Origin: Syntrophales bacterium
Lineage (GTDB): Bacteria; Desulfobacterota; Syntrophia; Syntrophales; UBA2210
DNA: 64,000 bases
Reading direction: 5' to 3'
Assembly: GCA_023228425.1 (NCBI GenBank)
Contig: JALOBE010000003.1
Span: forward strand, 1 to 64,000
Shown: piece by piece, positions 41,001 to 50,247 of the stretch
How positions within the stretch are numbered: position 1 is the first letter of the stretch
How the letters are laid out: each line of letters opens with the position of its first letter
The notes under the pieces: model-generated
Told to the model about the DNA's origin: nothing
Databases searched by the model: none
Seen by the model: only the letters and a program-made list of their open reading frames with translations
Program-made: the position numbers and the translations under genes

Positions 41001-41519
41001 TCAGGAACGCCCCGCGATCTGGGCCATGGTCTCTCTGAAAACGTGGTAGAAAGCCCTGTTGTCGGCAACGCCCCGCTTTATGATGGTACCGATATCTCCC
41101 ATGTTCTCGCTGTTGATGGTGATGTTGACGCTCCGGTTAAAAGCGGTCATGTCATCGAGGGTTCGAAAACGGGTACCGACCAGGGCAACGAATATTTTTC
41201 TTCTCACCTGCATGTTGAGCTCCGCCAGGTAGGCAAGCACCGCGTTCGCGTCCGGATCCGGGCTGTCAAAGGTTTCGTTGATAATGACAACATTAAAGGT
41301 GTGGTAGCGCATCTGTTTAAGCGCTTCCTGTGCCGTGGCGGCCGCCCGAACGAGGTAGCCCGATTCCTGTAATTGCGCCTGAGCCTTTGATTTCAGGGGC
41401 TCGTCGGGCTCACAGAGCAACGCCGTCTGTTGCCCCTCTTCGATAAAATCGAAGGGCTTGTCGGCGGCGTCATAGTCCTGGGATGTCAGTTCATCAAGTA
41501 GGGTCTGCTGGTCGCTCAT
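41001..41519 (-). CDS. Degenerate receiver-like protein downstream of pilT genes
   Basis: 172 residues. The core from about 30 (TALLCEPDEPLKSKAQAQL, then AATAQEALKQMRYHTFNVVI) has the secondary-structure rhythm of a response-regulator receiver, but the phosphorylated Asp is replaced (VVIINETF) so it should not be phosphorylated there. It follows two PilT-type ATPase genes on the same strand by 24 nt and may help control pilus retraction. Function is inferred from position only. Confidence 0.65.
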   Translation of the reverse strand: MSDQQTLLDELTSQDYDAADKPFDFIEEGQQTALLCEPDEPLKSKAQAQLQESGYLVRAAATAQEALKQMRYHTFNVVIINETFDSPDPDANAVLAYLAELNMQVRRKIFVALVGTRFRTLDDMTAFNRSVNITINSENMGDIGTIIKRGVADNRAFYHVFRETMAQIAGRS

Positions 41520-41543
41520 GGCCTTCTCCTTCTCCCGTGGATC

Positions 41544-42728
41544 TTACCACTTTCTGTTGCCCCGTCCGTAATCCCTGTCGACTGTCAGGCCTTCTATACC
41601 CGTTGTCGCCTCGCCCCGTTTCGCCTTGATCGCGTCGATTCCCCTGCTGACGACGCCTCTTGTCGTGGCGTACGCCAGGGCTGTTTCTTCTGTGATGTTG
41701 TCCTCCTCGAAAAGGCGAATGATGTAGTCGTCGAAGGTAATCATTCCAAAGGCCCTGCCGGCCTCGATAATCTCGCGGAAGGTCTTTCCTTCCGATTCCC
41801 CGTGCAGTATGGTGTCCTTCACCCGGAGATTGGATCCCATGATTTCGAAGGCCGCGACCCGACCTCCGCCTTTCCTGGGAAGCAGTCGCTGGCATACGAT
41901 CCAGCGCACTGTGTCGGCAAGCCTGATGCGGATCTGGTTCTCTTCTTCCGTGGAAAACATACCCAGAATCCTGTTAATGGTCTGTCCCGCGTCAACCGTG
42001 TGGAGGGTGCTGAGAACCAGGTGCCCCGTCTCCGCCGCGCCGAGACCGATTTCAACGGTTTCCCGGTCGCGCATTTCACCCACCAGGATAACCTTGGGCG
42101 CCTGCCGGAGAGCCGCCCTCAGGCCGTTGGCAAAACTGTCGAAATCGGTGCCCAACTCCCGCTGGTTGAATGTGGCTTGCTTGCTTTCATGCTGGAATTC
42201 CACGGGATCCTCGAGTGTAATGATGTGTATGGACTTCTCCTCGTTGAAATCGTTGAGAAGCGCCGCCAGCGATGTCGACTTTCCGCTTCCCGTGGCCCCC
42301 GTCACCAGAATAAAACCGTTCCTTTCCTGTGACATCTTTTCAAAGGCATCGGGAAGGTTCAACTGTTGACGCGTGGGAATTTGGGTTTCAAGTTTCCGCA
42401 ATACAATCGAGTAGTTACCCCTCTGAGAAAAAATATTGACCCTGAACCGGGCCTTTCCCGGTAGTCCGTAGGAGGAATCGCATGAACCCTGTTTGATCAG
42501 GAACTCCGTGAGCCGCCGATCCTGGTTGATCAGGTTGAGGGCCATGATTTCCGTCTGAAAAGGAGTGAGCTTCCTGAATTCGGGGTCCATGTCCACGGCG
42601 ATAAGTTCACCGTGACTTTCCACCTGGAAAGGTTTCCCCACGGTAATGTTCAGGTCGGACACGCTTTTCCGGGAATCAAGCATCTTGTTGAGTATGTAGT
42701 CTATTTCCTGTTTTTTCATGACCTGCAC
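41544..42728 (-). CDS. PilT/PilU-type twitching ATPase, second copy
   Basis: 394 residues of the secretion ATPase (GspE/PilT) family. Walker A VTGATGSGKSTSLAALL near 140, Asp box and IITLEDPVEF, His box VLSTLHTVDAGQTINRI, and the PilT-type C-terminus (GESEGKTFREIIEAGRAFGM ITFDDYI). It probably depolymerises type IV pilin. It lies 41 nt after the first PilT gene and differs in its longer tail, so it is likely the PilU-like accessory motor. Confidence 0.87.
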   Translation of the reverse strand: MQVMKKQEIDYILNKMLDSRKSVSDLNITVGKPFQVESHGELIAVDMDPEFRKLTPFQTEIMALNLINQDRRLTEFLIKQGSCDSSYGLPGKARFRVNIFSQRGNYSIVLRKLETQIPTRQQLNLPDAFEKMSQERNGFILVTGATGSGKSTSLAALLNDFNEEKSIHIITLEDPVEFQHESKQATFNQRELGTDFDSFANGLRAALRQAPKVILVGEMRDRETVEIGLGAAETGHLVLSTLHTVDAGQTINRILGMFSTEEENQIRIRLADTVRWIVCQRLLPRKGGGRVAAFEIMGSNLRVKDTILHGESEGKTFREIIEAGRAFGMITFDDYIIRLFEEDNITEETALAYATTRGVVSRGIDAIKAKRGEATTGIEGLTVDRDYGRGNRKW

Positions 42729-42769
42729 CTCTCATCGCTGGTCCGTGGGCATCTCGTGCCGTGTGACGC

Positions 42770-43852
42770 TCAAACCTCCGTAAAGTCAGTGGGCGGCGTT
42801 TTCAGAAAAGGCCTGAACCTGGCCTTGTCGTTGGACTTGGTGTAGGCTTCATCGGCGCTGATCCAGCCCTTTTGAAGAAGCTCGAAGATGGCGTCGTCCA
42901 GCATCAGCATACCGTATTTCCGGCCCGTCTGAATCATGGAGGGAATCTGGAAGGTCTTCGACTCCCGTATGAGGTTTCGGACTGCCGGAGTGGCGATGAG
43001 AATTTCCATAGCGGCGACCCGGCCTTTCTTGTCGATGCGTCTGAAAAGCACCTGGGCGATGACGGCCCGTATGCCGTCGGCCAGGGTGGACCGTATCTGG
43101 GCCTGCTGATTCGCCGGGAACACTTCGATAACACGGTCCAGAGTTTTGGCGGCACTCGTCGTGTGCAGGGTACCGAAAACCAGGTGCCCTGTGGAAGCAG
43201 CTTCAACGGCCAGCGAGATAGTCTCCAGGTCTCTCATTTCACCGACCAGGATGATGTCGGGATCCTCGCGAAGAGCGCCTCTGAGGGCAGCGGAGAAGGA
43301 CTTGGTGTGAACGCCCACTTCCCGATGATTCACAATGCAGTTCTTGCTCTGGTGAACGAATTCTATAGGATCCTCAATGGTGATGATGTGATCCTTCCTC
43401 GTCCTGTTCACCTCATCTATAATGGCCGCCAGGGTCGTGGATTTTCCACTGCCCGTGGGTCCCGTTACCAGAACCAGCCCCCGGGGCAGGGAGGCGAGCT
43501 TCTTGATGACCGGGGGAAGGCCCAGTTGATCGGCGGTCATGATTGTGCTGGGAATTTCCCGAAAGACGGCGCCGATGCCGTATTTCTGTTGAAAAAAGTT
43601 GGCCCGGTAACGGGCAAGCTCCGGTATTTCATAGGCAAAATCGATATCTCCCGTTTCCTCGAACTGTTTTATCTTGTGTTCCGGCGTGATTTCGTAGAGC
43701 AGTGCCTTCAGGGAATCGTTTTCAAGCACATTGTACTTGATGCGCTCCATCTCTCCTCGAATGCGTATCACCGGCTGCTGCCCCGATACCAGATGAAGGT
43801 CGGAAGCTCCCTGTTCATTCATGAGCTTGAAAAAAGCGTCAATCTGTGCCAT
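42770..43852 (-). CDS. pilT: Type IV pilus retraction ATPase PilT
   Basis: 360 residues, the usual PilT length. N-terminal IDAFFKLMNEQGASDLHLVS and IRGEMERIKY, Walker A VTGPTGSGKSTTLAAIIDEV, IITIEDPIEFVHQSKNCIVN, LVGEMRDLETISLA, FGTLHTTSAAKTLDRVI, and PAVRNLIRESKTFQIPSMIQ. The retraction signature IRNLIRE is represented by VRNLIRE. ATG at 43852 begins MAQIDAFF. It is the first of three minus-strand genes. Confidence 0.93.
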   Translation of the reverse strand: MAQIDAFFKLMNEQGASDLHLVSGQQPVIRIRGEMERIKYNVLENDSLKALLYEITPEHKIKQFEETGDIDFAYEIPELARYRANFFQQKYGIGAVFREIPSTIMTADQLGLPPVIKKLASLPRGLVLVTGPTGSGKSTTLAAIIDEVNRTRKDHIITIEDPIEFVHQSKNCIVNHREVGVHTKSFSAALRGALREDPDIILVGEMRDLETISLAVEAASTGHLVFGTLHTTSAAKTLDRVIEVFPANQQAQIRSTLADGIRAVIAQVLFRRIDKKGRVAAMEILIATPAVRNLIRESKTFQIPSMIQTGRKYGMLMLDDAIFELLQKGWISADEAYTKSNDKARFRPFLKTPPTDFTEV

Positions 43853-44008
43853 GGTGGGTCTCCTGTCTCTTGATTACTGTGGAAAAACGGTGGTTTGACT
43901 TGTTTCCCCTAATTCATTATACTGCGTCCGCCGGAGGAAACGCGGGTGGCGGTGAATGTGCCTTGACTATAGAAAATCGGCAGTGAATTTGTCAAGAACC
44001 AAGACATG

Positions 44009-44075
44009 ACGGCTTCGTAAAAAGAACCGGCTGCGGCGTTGCGAAGCCGCCATGAATCTCACATTTTTCGAAGCC
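44009..44075. repeat. Short family-B-like inverted repeat
   Basis: TGACGGCTTCGTAAAAAG at the left and TTTTTCGAAGCCGGCA at the right are the family-B termini around a 30-bp unrelated middle. A minimal derivative; it lies in the 275-bp gap between the divergent pilT and DUF4301 genes. Confidence 0.55.
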
Positions 44076-44127
44076 GGCAGGCCGTGACGGGAATTAAAGC
44101 GACGAAACGGGGAGGTTCTGATCGCTC

Positions 44128-45642
44128 ATGGAAGGCATCCTCTTCAGCGGCACTGACAGGGAAGTCATCAAAAACCAGGGCATGACCGAAGAAGAGGTAC
44201 TGCGGCAGATTAAACGTCTGAAACGGGGGCCCCGGCCCCTTTCGCTTAACAGACCCTGTTCTCCGGGGGACGGAATACTGACGATCGGAGACTCCTCTTT
44301 CAAGGCCCTGACAGACGCATACAACGAGGCCTGCTCACGGGGACGGGTCATGAAGTTTATTCCCGCCTCGGGAGCGGCCAGCAGGATGTTCGAGAACTGG
44401 TTCCGCCTGCTCTCCGGCGACGATGGGGAAGAGAAACGACGATTCATGGAAGAGCTTCCACGGTACCCCTTTTACAGGGCTCTCGAGGCGGCCATGAAAG
44501 AGTCTCTCCGGGAGGAACCCTCCGGCGGCGACGGGTGCAGCCGGGCACTCGATTTCATCCTCACCCGCCGGGGGCTCTCCTACGGCGAGTTGCCCAAAGC
44601 ACTCATCATTTTTCATGATTACGGTGATGAGTTCCGCACGGCCCTGGAGGAACAGATGGTGGAGGCGGCCCTTCACACGGCCGACGATCACGGCCTGTGC
44701 CGACTTCACCTGACCCTGTCACCGGAACACCTCCGGACCGTCGGGGACCATCTGGACCGGATACTCGCCCGGCTTCAGAGGCGATTACAGCTGTCTTTCC
44801 AGGTTGACCTCTCCGTTCAGCATCCCTCCACGGACACCATCGCCCTGACCATGGATAACGAACTTTTCAGGGACGATTCGGGTTCCCTGATCTTCCGTCC
44901 CGGGGGACACGGGGCACTGCTTAAAAACCTGAACGAACTTGACGGTGATATCGTATACATCAAGAACATCGACAACATAACACCCGACCGCATCAAAACC
45001 GAAACGGTGATCTGGAAGAAACTCCTGGGCGGGTATCTGCTTGTCCTCCAGAAACAGGCCGCTTCATACCTGGACATGCTCGATGGTGGGGAGTGGAGCC
45101 CTTCGGACCTTGCACGCATGGAGGATTTTTGCCGGCTCGAGCTGTCCCTCAGACCCCCGGCCGCCTTTGACGGATTCACCGCGGAAGAAAAAGCGGACTA
45201 CTTGTTCTGCAAACTGGACCGTCCCTTCCGGATCTGCGGCATGGTGAAAAATGAAGGGGAACCCGGTGGAGGACCCTTCTGGGTTAACGGAAACGACGGC
45301 TCTCAGTCTCTCCAGGTGGTGGAGAAAAACCAGATCGACACCGGCTCCGAAGAGCAGGTATCCATCTGGAATGCCGCGACGCACTTCAATCCCGTCGATC
45401 TTGTCTGCGGTCTCAGGGATTACCGGGGAAATCCCTTCGATCTGTACGGCTTCAGCGATGGCGAATCTTTCATGGTTTCGGAGAAATCCCACCAGGGACG
45501 TTCCTTGAAGGCCTGTGAGCATCCCGGCCTCTGGAACGGAGCCATGGCCTGCTGGAACACGGTGTTCGTGGAGGTTCCCCTGTCCACTTTCGCCCCCGTC
45601 AAGACCGTCGAGGATCTTCTCAGGCCCGAACATCGTGCCTGA
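44128..45642 (+). CDS. DUF4301 nucleotidyltransferase-like protein
   Basis: 504 residues. The family signature KFIPASGAASRMFENWFRL near 75 recalls the phosphate loop of sugar-nucleotidyltransferases; GHGALLKNLNELDGDIVYIK and NIDNITPDR are the second conserved block near 255-290. A closing block has FWVNGNDGSQSLQVVEKNQI D and AATHFNPVDLVCGLRDYRG. Found mostly in Bacteroidetes and Desulfobacterota; biochemical role is not established. No co-directed neighbour. Confidence 0.88.
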   Translation: MEGILFSGTDREVIKNQGMTEEEVLRQIKRLKRGPRPLSLNRPCSPGDGILTIGDSSFKALTDAYNEACSRGRVMKFIPASGAASRMFENWFRLLSGDDGEEKRRFMEELPRYPFYRALEAAMKESLREEPSGGDGCSRALDFILTRRGLSYGELPKALIIFHDYGDEFRTALEEQMVEAALHTADDHGLCRLHLTLSPEHLRTVGDHLDRILARLQRRLQLSFQVDLSVQHPSTDTIALTMDNELFRDDSGSLIFRPGGHGALLKNLNELDGDIVYIKNIDNITPDRIKTETVIWKKLLGGYLLVLQKQAASYLDMLDGGEWSPSDLARMEDFCRLELSLRPPAAFDGFTAEEKADYLFCKLDRPFRICGMVKNEGEPGGGPFWVNGNDGSQSLQVVEKNQIDTGSEEQVSIWNAATHFNPVDLVCGLRDYRGNPFDLYGFSDGESFMVSEKSHQGRSLKACEHPGLWNGAMACWNTVFVEVPLSTFAPVKTVEDLLRPEHRA

Positions 45643-45707
45643 GGGGTGAACCAGGCCTCATCGGCCCGTCGGTACCGGGTGATAGTCCACCGCCACGGTC
45701 TGCCCCT

Positions 45708-46700
45708 TCACCTTACCGGAACGGGCCGTTCTATCATCAGGGAACGTACCTGTTCCCGCCGTGCCGCCCGCGTCATAATGCTTCGCGTCATCCCCCGGCG
45801 GCTCACCACCGCCTCAACAGGGATATCATCGGGCGCGTCACTGTAGAAGGCACAGATCGCGGCGGCCGCTCGGGTGGTCTTCCCGTCGCCGCCACCGGGA
45901 ATGATTACCAGGGGCCCAGGAACACCGGGGATATTCACGATGCTGTCGCCCGGTTCGGCAAGCCGTTCTATCATCTCGTTTTCAGACTTGTTTCTCCCAA
46001 CGACAATCTTCACGTCGTCGCCGATTCTCAGGTGTCTCCCAACCTTGAGAAGTTCGATGTTCCTGATGGACGGGTGTTCTTCCCTGTCGAAAAGATCTCT
46101 CAGCCTGTGGGAAAAGACGGGGTCCGTGAGGAGACATCCGCCTGCCGGGTTTGAATAGGATGACAGGTCATAGTGTTTCGCCAGGGCTATCTGGCGTTTC
46201 CGGCCCCTGCCCCGGATATCGAGCAGGCGCTTCCGGTCCACTTTCCCCTTGATTTCAGGAATGGTTTCAGGCAAAAGCAACGCGCTCAGGGGCCGCAGTA
46301 TGTACCCTTCGAGCCCCGACAATTTTGCAACAAGCCTGAGCGATTGGCCGGTCTGCGACTTGGAACGCTGCCCCAGGACCTCCCCTGTAAACAGAAAGTC
46401 CGCTTCCTCTCCCGCCATAAGCCCGCCGGCCATTTCAAGCATCAGGGCATGACAGTCAATGCAGGGGTTCATGTTTTTGCCATAGCCATAGCGGGGCGCC
46501 TTGAGCATCGCCAGATGTTTTTCCGTACAATCGATGACTTTAAGAGGAAGATTGATCGCTTCCGCCGCATTCCGAGCTTTTTTGGCACCGAAAAAAGGAG
46601 TTTCAAAGGCAATGCCGATGATCTCGATATCCTGGTCTTGCAGGACTTTCACGGCAAGTACGCTGTCCAGGCCTCCCGAAAACAGACCGATCGCCTTCAC
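45708..46700 (-). CDS. PP-loop (ThiI/MnmA-like) sulfurtransferase with NFACT-R-type C-terminus
   Basis: 330 residues. ATP-pyrophosphatase loop IGLFSGGLDSVLAVKVL at the start; CIDCHALMLEMAG is a CxxC as in tRNA-thiolating enzymes, and FLFTGEVLGQRSKSQT completes the domain. The C-terminal half has KVGRHLRIGDDVKIVVGRNK SENEMIERL, matching the DUF814/NFACT-R domain. It probably modifies tRNA. GTG at 46700 begins KAIGLFSGG as in homologues and lies 2 nt after the LysM gene stop; a longer frame is possible but would overlap that gene. Confidence 0.82.
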   Translation of the reverse strand: MKAIGLFSGGLDSVLAVKVLQDQDIEIIGIAFETPFFGAKKARNAAEAINLPLKVIDCTEKHLAMLKAPRYGYGKNMNPCIDCHALMLEMAGGLMAGEEADFLFTGEVLGQRSKSQTGQSLRLVAKLSGLEGYILRPLSALLLPETIPEIKGKVDRKRLLDIRGRGRKRQIALAKHYDLSSYSNPAGGCLLTDPVFSHRLRDLFDREEHPSIRNIELLKVGRHLRIGDDVKIVVGRNKSENEMIERLAEPGDSIVNIPGVPGPLVIIPGGGDGKTTRAAAAICAFYSDAPDDIPVEAVVSRRGMTRSIMTRAARREQVRSLMIERPVPVR

Positions 46701-46702
46701 GC

Positions 46703-48364
46703 TCAATAGACAACCACCTCTACGTTCCACCGCTCTTTCAGCAAACGGTACAGATCGACATCGAAATCATCTTCGACGAACAGAATGGAGCCTTCGCCAC
46801 CCCCAAGGCGCAGAGCTCGACATTGTACCCGCTCTCCTCTCGCCTCCCCTTCTCCGGACAGGTGGAAGACCGGCCTGTCCTCCCTGAGGGGCAGATCCAG
46901 CAGGGACGCGATCGACCTGATCATGGCCTGTTTTCCCGCTGCATCCGAAAGACTTACGATCGAGATGCCCTGTTGTTCAAGGATATCCTGAAATTGGAGA
47001 AGGGTCTCCCGCGCCGTGACGACAATCCGCCTGCCGGACGCCTCCAGCAGCAGTTCGGCCTCCACGGTGAGATTGAAGCCGTCCCGATCCACACTGTAGA
47101 CACTGACCGGAACATCCCGCCGAGGGGCATAGCCCAGCATCCCGATGAAATCTTCCGCCGCCGCTACCGCGTCCCCGGCCAGGCGCGCCGGCGGCGACGA
47201 CCCGCCGCAGACCGTAGCCGCCAGAGGGCCTTCACCTTCGAGCAGTTCGATGACTTCTATGCCCTGCCTGGCGATAAAGCTCTTCAAAGGGGGTGGAAGT
47301 GATTCACCGTCGTCACGAAGAAGCCTGATGCCCAGGGTGTTGATTGGCGCCGGAAGACCGACCCGGCCGACAGGAATCAGGACATCGAAAAAAACCGTTG
47401 CCTCGGAGGAACCCGTACCGATGCGCACCAAACGGCCTCGTGTCTCATACCCGTCTTCCGCGCCCCTGGTCCGAACCACCTCGTCAAGCGCGACCTGGAG
47501 CATATCTCCACCCATTCCCGAGAGGATGTGGAAGGTATTCCACCGAGCCTCCAGTGTCTCAGCGACTGCGGGGGGAATCCTGCCGTCACGGTCCAGCATG
47601 ATCCTCGTCCCGTCGGAAAATTCAACCACGGGGACAACGGAGCAATCCACTGTCATATACCCCGGTCGCAGGGGAATGTAGTAGTGGCCGTCATCGATAC
47701 CCTCGCCTCCGAACACGGCAAGAAGGTCTCTCAAAAAGGCGTAGAGCCCTTCCTTCGACAGGGTGAATGAAGCGAGTTTTCCCGTCGGAACCCTCTGCCG
47801 TGCCATGGGAAGGATTACCGTCTGACCGGGGTAAATCCTGTTCAGGTCCTTTATGTGCGGGTTGGCGGCCGCGAGAACGGCACGGTAGTTCATGGCGTCA
47901 CCGAAGGAAATGCCCAGCTGTCTTTTCAGTATGGACGAAATCGTGTCTCCGGACTTGACGATATACTCGCCGGCCCCCCGTTTCTGTTCGTTCCCCGGTA
48001 TCGATAGCCTATCCGGCTCGTGTCCGGCGGAGCTTCCGGAGGCATCAGCCCCGTCACGAACGGGAAGCACCAGGAGCTGGCCGACAGATAGAACGTCCGG
48101 GTTGTCGATGCCGGGATTCAACGCCTGTATTTCACCGAGCAGCTTCATTGACTCCGTCAATGACAGAGACAGCTCTTTCATGACGATTTTAACAAGCCAA
48201 TCCCCCTTCTGGACTTCATAGACCCCGGTCTTCCGGGGATGGTGAGAAGGCCGGGAAAAGGACAGTGTCACCGTCTCCTCGGAATAAAAGGATGATGAAG
48301 GAACGATACTCCCCGCAAGAAAAAGGGCGATCAGCAACGCCGGAAGAAGACGACCCTGTATCAT
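46703..48364 (-). CDS. Exported LysM-domain protein
   Basis: 553 residues. Signal peptide (LLPALLIALFLAGSIVPSSS) to about 27. Two LysM domains: about 44-99 (YEVQKGDWLVKIVMKEL ... LSVGQLLVLP) and 133-187 (YIVKSGDTISSILKRQLG ... IYPGQTVILP), which bind peptidoglycan glycan chains. The remaining 360 residues are unrecognised, with a strongly conserved-looking GGEGIDDGHYYIPL block. It may be a cell-wall associated or outer-surface structural protein. Transcribed from a promoter at 48443-48471. Confidence 0.85.
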   Translation of the reverse strand: MIQGRLLPALLIALFLAGSIVPSSSFYSEETVTLSFSRPSHHPRKTGVYEVQKGDWLVKIVMKELSLSLTESMKLLGEIQALNPGIDNPDVLSVGQLLVLPVRDGADASGSSAGHEPDRLSIPGNEQKRGAGEYIVKSGDTISSILKRQLGISFGDAMNYRAVLAAANPHIKDLNRIYPGQTVILPMARQRVPTGKLASFTLSKEGLYAFLRDLLAVFGGEGIDDGHYYIPLRPGYMTVDCSVVPVVEFSDGTRIMLDRDGRIPPAVAETLEARWNTFHILSGMGGDMLQVALDEVVRTRGAEDGYETRGRLVRIGTGSSEATVFFDVLIPVGRVGLPAPINTLGIRLLRDDGESLPPPLKSFIARQGIEVIELLEGEGPLAATVCGGSSPPARLAGDAVAAAEDFIGMLGYAPRRDVPVSVYSVDRDGFNLTVEAELLLEASGRRIVVTARETLLQFQDILEQQGISIVSLSDAAGKQAMIRSIASLLDLPLREDRPVFHLSGEGEARGERVQCRALRLGGGEGSILFVEDDFDVDLYRLLKERWNVEVVVY

Positions 48365-48442
48365 GGAGCCACCAGCAATTCCCGTTACCGGAACGGCCTG
48401 CCCCGGTGAAGAAAAAGATAGGTTGATTCCCCGCTTTTGCGT

Positions 48443-48471
48443 ATGCTAGCCCAGCGACCGGGCAAAGTCAA
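48443..48471 (-). promoter_or_regulatory. Sigma-70-type promoter of the LysM gene
   Basis: On the minus strand TTGACT (48471-48466) and TAGCAT (48448-48443) with exactly 17 nt between them, 79 nt before the gene start at 48364. Confidence 0.6.
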
Positions 48472-48497
48472 ACGGGAAGGGCGCTCCTATTCTTGAG

Positions 48498-48526
48498 TTG
48501 CAAAGACGGAACAACTGATATACATT
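48498..48526 (+). promoter_or_regulatory. Sigma-70-type promoter for the 48594 operon
   Basis: TTGCAA (48498-48503) and TACATT (48521-48526) with a 17-nt spacer, 68 nt before the start of the small gene. It diverges from the LysM promoter. Confidence 0.5.
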
Positions 48527-48593
48527 CCCCTCCATGCGTGCCGCGCGTACCCTGTGACAGGAATGAACCTGTCCCCCATGAAAGGATGCAGCC

Positions 48594-48818
48594 GTGAAAG
48601 ACTCTCGTCCCGGTCCGGGCCTGGTCAAGGAAATCCAGGCACGAGTGGAAAAGAAGATGCGCGAGAATGAAATCGCCGTTCTTCAGTACTGGAAGGAACG
48701 GATCGATCGGGTGGCGGCCATGAAACCGGAGGGCATCGCATCGCTCCAGCTGGAAATAAAGAAAATCTCTTCCATGATGGATGCGAGGATAGGGATTCTC
48801 AAAAAAGATAAATCATGA
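48594..48818 (+). CDS. Small unknown protein
   Basis: 74 residues, mostly helical and charged (KEIQARVEKKMRENEIAVLQ, then YWKERIDRVAAMKPEGIASL Q), possibly a coiled coil. GTG at 48594 follows AAAGGATGCAGCC. Its stop overlaps the HD gene start (ATGA), so it is translated with that gene. Not recognised. Confidence 0.65.
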   Translation: MKDSRPGPGLVKEIQARVEKKMRENEIAVLQYWKERIDRVAAMKPEGIASLQLEIKKISSMMDARIGILKKDKS

Positions 48819-49387
48819 AGAATATCGTCAATTTTTTGTTCGAAGTCGGCATGTTGCAGAAGACGCCCCGATCGGGATTCCAGTTTTTTGGGTCGGGGCG
48901 GGAGTCCGTGTCCGAGCACATCCTGAGGACACTGTACATCGGTTACGCGCTCTCGAAACTGGAACCGGGCGTGGATGAGCTGAAGGTTCTCCGCATCTGC
49001 CTCATGCACGACCTGCCCGAGGCGCGAACGGGAGACATGAATTACGTCAACAAAAAGTATGTCACCGTGGACGAAGAAAAGGCGGTCAATGATCTCGCCG
49101 GCACGCTCCCTTTCGGTGCCGAGGTGAAGGAAGTTCTTGCGGAATTCAGGGAGGGGGAGACGCGGGAGGCGATCATGGCCCGTGACGCGGACCAGCTCGC
49201 CCTTATTCTTCAACTCAAGGAATACGGTGACCTCGGAAACAAGTACAGCGCTGAATGGATCTCCTACGCCTTCAGGCGGCTGCAGACGGACAGGGCAAAG
49301 GCATTGGCGACAGCCATCATGGAAACAGACTCCTCTGAATGGTGGTTCGGGGAAAAGAGCGACTGGTGGATCAATGGAAAGGACTAG
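48815..49387 (+). CDS. HD-domain phosphohydrolase (YfbR/HDDC2 type)
   Basis: 190 residues. Metal ligands: His in SESVSEHILRTL (VSEH), HD pair in CLMHDLPEARTGDM, and Asp in MARDADQLALIL. This pattern is that of the HD_3 group, 5'-deoxynucleotidases and relatives. It probably dephosphorylates a nucleotide monophosphate. Overlaps the small gene by 4 nt, and the TPR gene starts 6 nt after it. Confidence 0.86.
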   Translation: MKNIVNFLFEVGMLQKTPRSGFQFFGSGRESVSEHILRTLYIGYALSKLEPGVDELKVLRICLMHDLPEARTGDMNYVNKKYVTVDEEKAVNDLAGTLPFGAEVKEVLAEFREGETREAIMARDADQLALILQLKEYGDLGNKYSAEWISYAFRRLQTDRAKALATAIMETDSSEWWFGEKSDWWINGKD

Positions 49388-49393
49388 GCCACG

Positions 49394-50209
49394 ATGACCC
49401 GTGCCGCTCAGCTCTTCCGGCACTGCGGCCTCGTGGCCGTGCTGGTGGTGCCGCTCGTCATGGCGTCGGCCTGCGCGACGGACTATCGCAACAGGGAAAT
49501 GGCCGAGATGCACCTGCGGACGGGCATCGCGAGCATTGAATCGGGTCAGTTCACCGAGGCTCTTCGGGAACTTTTCGAAGCGCGGCGGCTGAATCCCGAC
49601 GACCCCCGCGTATATTATCACCTGGGAGTTTCGTATTACGCCCGGGGAATGAGAGGGGACGCCCTGTCGGCCTTCATCCGTGCCGTGGAACTCAGACCTG
49701 ACTACTCGGAGGCGCTCAACTACCTCGGCCTTATTCGATTTGAAGAAAAAGACTACTCCGGAGCGATCAGCTACTTTCAGAAAGCCCTGGAAAATATTCT
49801 CTATGACACGCCTGAATTTTCGCTTTTCAATATGGGCAGGGCCTGGCGTGAGCAGAGAGCCGACGACCGGGCGCTGTCATTCTTCGAAGAAGCGGCGAGG
49901 GTCCGGCCCAACAGGATTCTTCCCCTGGTACTCATGAACATGGGAACCCTGCTCCTGACCATGGACCGGCCCGATGAAGCCCTGAAGCATCTTCGGGAAT
50001 CCGTCAGAATGGCACCTTACGTGGCTGATTTCCGGTACGCTCTGGGAGAAGCATTCCTGGCAAAGGGTATGACAGGCGATGCCGTCAGGGAATTACGCCG
50101 GGCAATCGACCTGGCTCCCGAGTCGGAGGCGGCGACAAAAGCACGGACAATCCTTGCCATTCTGCCGCCCCCCGACGCCGCTCGGGAACAAGGCAGGCAT
50201 TCACACTGA
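49394..50209 (+). CDS. TPR-repeat lipoprotein (PilF/PilW-like)
   Basis: 271 residues. Lipoprotein signal with lipobox MASAC (cysteine about 28). At least five TPR motifs from about 38 (AEMHLRTGIASIESGQFTEA LRELFEARRLNPDD, PRVYYHLGVSYYARGMRGDA, SEALNYLGLIRFEEKDYSGA, etc.). Layout like PilF, which assists assembly of type IV pilus secretin; no pilus genes adjoin, though pilT genes lie 6 kb away. It may also be a general scaffold. Confidence 0.82.
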   Translation: MTRAAQLFRHCGLVAVLVVPLVMASACATDYRNREMAEMHLRTGIASIESGQFTEALRELFEARRLNPDDPRVYYHLGVSYYARGMRGDALSAFIRAVELRPDYSEALNYLGLIRFEEKDYSGAISYFQKALENILYDTPEFSLFNMGRAWREQRADDRALSFFEEAARVRPNRILPLVLMNMGTLLLTMDRPDEALKHLRESVRMAPYVADFRYALGEAFLAKGMTGDAVRELRRAIDLAPESEAATKARTILAILPPPDAAREQGRHSH

Positions 50210-50247
50210 ACAGACGGTGATCATTACAGCATGGAGCCGAACCGGCA

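Noticed and set aside
42872..43873. 333-codon open frame on the plus strand
   Set aside because: Antisense to pilT; no start signal or domain.
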